From the NCBI RefSeq assembly GCF_900604385.1, contig NZ_LR027382.1:186001-250000 (forward strand): 64,000 nucleotides of DNA, written 5' to 3'. How positions within the stretch are numbered: the stretch's first letter is position 1; every line of letters starts with the position of its first letter. Below, piece by piece: positions 62,791 to 64,000 of this stretch. This stretch comes from Alistipes megaguti. Its GTDB lineage: Bacteria; Bacteroidota; Bacteroidia; Bacteroidales; Rikenellaceae. A program made the translations under genes and the position numbers. The notes under the pieces were generated by a model. The model was not told the DNA's origin. It searched no databases and saw nothing but the letters and a program-made list of their open reading frames with translations.

Positions 62791-62798
62791 CAAATGTA
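62791..62798 (-). promoter_or_regulatory. -7 element (TACATTTG) for glnN
   Basis: TACATTTG on the minus strand, 172 nt upstream of the glnN ATG. Transcription would start about 16 nt before the 5' arm of the leader stem. A TTTG lies 25 nt upstream, further than usual. Confidence 0.6.
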
Positions 62799-62906
62799 AA
62801 AATATTTCCGTTACGTTATTTTTCAAAAAAATGTATTTTTTCGAGAAAATTGCATTTTTTAAGGCATTTTTCCGGAAAACAACCCCATTTTTCAGAGCAA
62901 TACTCG

Positions 62907-62944
62907 TTTTTTGAGGCAGTTTTCCGAAAAACAGCCTCAAAAAA
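62907..62944. terminator. Long symmetric hairpin in the glnN-mutA spacer
   Basis: TTTTTTGAGGC (62907-62917) pairs exactly with GCCTCAAAAAA (62934-62944); inside, GTTTT pairs with AAAAC around ccg. It has T tracts on both strands, like a bidirectional terminator, though it lies between divergent genes with no annotated transcript entering it. The rest of the spacer (62800-63130) is AT-rich with no ORF that I can support. Confidence 0.6.
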
Positions 62945-63133
62945 TCGGCAAACAGCCAAAATCAGCACTTTTTGATTTTTCCTCGAATTTGAGGATATAA
63001 AGAACATTATTCAACCATTAAGCTCCTCAATCAAGTTCCTCCCCCACCGATGCAAGACCGATCCTTCCCCCCTTCGGCAACATAACTATATTTAATAAGA
63101 AGACGATTGTGATGTTATTTTGTTAACAATTTC

Positions 63134-63166
63134 TTGTTACAAATTCCCAATTATTTCGTACCTTTA
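63134..63166 (+). promoter_or_regulatory. Probable promoter of mutA
   Basis: TTG at 63134-63136, a 22 nt spacer, then TACCTTTA at 63159-63166, 53 nt before the ATG. One mismatch to TAnnTTTG. Confidence 0.55.
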
Positions 63167-63219
63167 CGTGCAATTTTGAAACTAAGAGCAAGAACACTCA
63201 TACTAATCTCTAAACAGTT

Positions 63220-64000
63220 ATGGCAAATACCAAACGTGAAAAGCTGTTCACCGAGTTCCCCCCGGTCCCGACCGAAGTATGGGAAGCGGCGATCGCAGCC
63301 GACCTGAAAGGTGCCGATTACGAGCGTAAACTGGTATGGCGTACGGGCGAGGGATTCAACGTCCGCCCCTACTACCGTGCCGAAAACCTCGAGGGCATCC
63401 GGTTCCTGGGCTCGCAGGCAGGCGAGTTCCCCTACGTGAGAGGTACGCGCGCCAACAACCACTGGCACGTGCATCAGACCATCGAGGTCAAGTGCCCCAA
63501 GGAGGCCAACGCCGAGGCGCTCAAGCTCCTCAACTCGGGCGTCGACTCGCTGGGCTTCTCCATCGCCAAGGAGGACTTCTCGGCCGCTGACCTCGATCAG
63601 CTGCTCGCCGAAATCCACATCCCGGCCATCGAGATCACCTTCTGCGGCATGCACACCGGTCGCATCGCCGGCCTGGTGATCGACAAACTCGAAAAGGAGG
63701 GCATCGCCGCCGAGGCCAACGTCGCCTTCTGCATCGACCCCATCGTCAAGGGTCTCTCCCAGAAGGGCGACTTCTGCTCACCCAACGGCGAAAAGTGCTT
63801 CGCCAAGATCAAGTCGCTCATCGAGCGCACCCGTGAATACAAGCATATCCGCATCGTCACCGTCTCGGCCGGCATCTTCGCCAACTCCGGTTCGACGATC
63901 GTCGAGGAGCTCGCCTTCGCCCTCTCGGCCGGCAACGACTACATGGCCCGTCTGACCGACGCCGGTCTGGATGCCGACACCGCAGCCCGCAAGCTCCGCT
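63220..64000 (+). CDS. mutA: Methylmalonyl-CoA mutase small subunit, 5' part
   Basis: The small, non-cobalamin-binding chain of the B12-dependent mutase that interconverts succinyl-CoA and methylmalonyl-CoA in the propionate pathway of Bacteroidota. The 260 visible residues have LFTEFPPVPTEVWEAAIAADLKGADYERKLVWRTGEGFNVRPYYRAENL and TVSAGIFANSGSTIVEELAFALS, typical of MutA. The gene continues beyond the right edge, where mutB would be expected next. Confidence 0.95.
   Translation, partial: MANTKREKLFTEFPPVPTEVWEAAIAADLKGADYERKLVWRTGEGFNVRPYYRAENLEGIRFLGSQAGEFPYVRGTRANNHWHVHQTIEVKCPKEANAEALKLLNSGVDSLGFSIAKEDFSAADLDQLLAEIHIPAIEITFCGMHTGRIAGLVIDKLEKEGIAAEANVAFCIDPIVKGLSQKGDFCSPNGEKCFAKIKSLIERTREYKHIRIVTVSAGIFANSGSTIVEELAFALSAGNDYMARLTDAGLDADTAARKLR

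Noticed and set aside
62800..63180. A replication origin in the AT-rich spacer.
   Set aside because: No DnaA-box cluster and no dnaA or other replication genes nearby.

Overview
The window is one GC-rich bacterial chromosome segment from the Bacteroidota, most like the order Bacteroidales and probably an Alistipes-type member (the genus is an inference; no rRNA is present). The evidence is a SusC/SusD pair, lipoproteins with acidic residues after the lipobox cysteine, a type III glutamine synthetase, a long type-2-like IleS, and repeated Bacteroidota promoters of the form TTTG-N19-21-TAnnTTTG. No tRNA, rRNA, CRISPR array, prophage or IS element was seen. Almost every base is in tightly packed operons.

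Layout. 1-1589: a truncated M49 (DPP III-type) lipoprotein peptidase, divergent from panC-panD, then a DUF456 membrane protein and an M16 peptidase. 6.6-23.2 kb: the main accessory region, a polysaccharide-utilisation-type locus. A LacI-family regulator is divergent from a ten-gene operon: ribokinase, IPT/TIG-DUF1566 lipoprotein, SusC, SusD, two tandem DUF4874/DUF4832 lipoproteins, nucleoside hydrolase, GH97, a GRP/ureide-permease-type transporter and a GH109-type enzyme. A near-perfect 20 bp palindrome overlaps the operon promoter and a strong terminator ends the operon. The mix of ribokinase, nucleoside hydrolase and glycoside hydrolases points to ribose or ribosyl-glycoconjugate scavenging.

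23.2-30.4 kb (minus strand): ahcY, a stand-alone riboflavin kinase, an AI-2E family permease, psd, cdsA, ftsH and rsfS. 30.4-37.2 kb: a decayed repeat-bearing spacer, oxyR, trpS with a ClC channel, a PAS-like protein with a threonine-aldolase-type enzyme, and a membrane protein/XRE pair. 37.2-42.6 kb (minus): lon-mmcQ-kdsB-kdsA-kdsD, which supplies CMP-Kdo. 42.7-54.4 kb (plus): valS, rnhA, an MsbA-like ABC exporter, ileS, a DksA-like protein and an Omp85-like outer-membrane protein.

54.5-58.8 kb: a BlaI/M56 sensor pair divergent from a BadF-type amino-sugar kinase and murQ, with three AACTA half-sites exactly 21 bp apart between them. This suggests a cell-wall-sensing switch linked to muropeptide recycling. 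58.8-64 kb: a helix-hairpin-helix protein, rpsU, glnN and the 5' part of mutA. The glnN leader carries a 13 bp long-range inverted repeat followed by a U7 tract and enclosing a GNRA-capped hairpin, so it is a candidate regulatory RNA.
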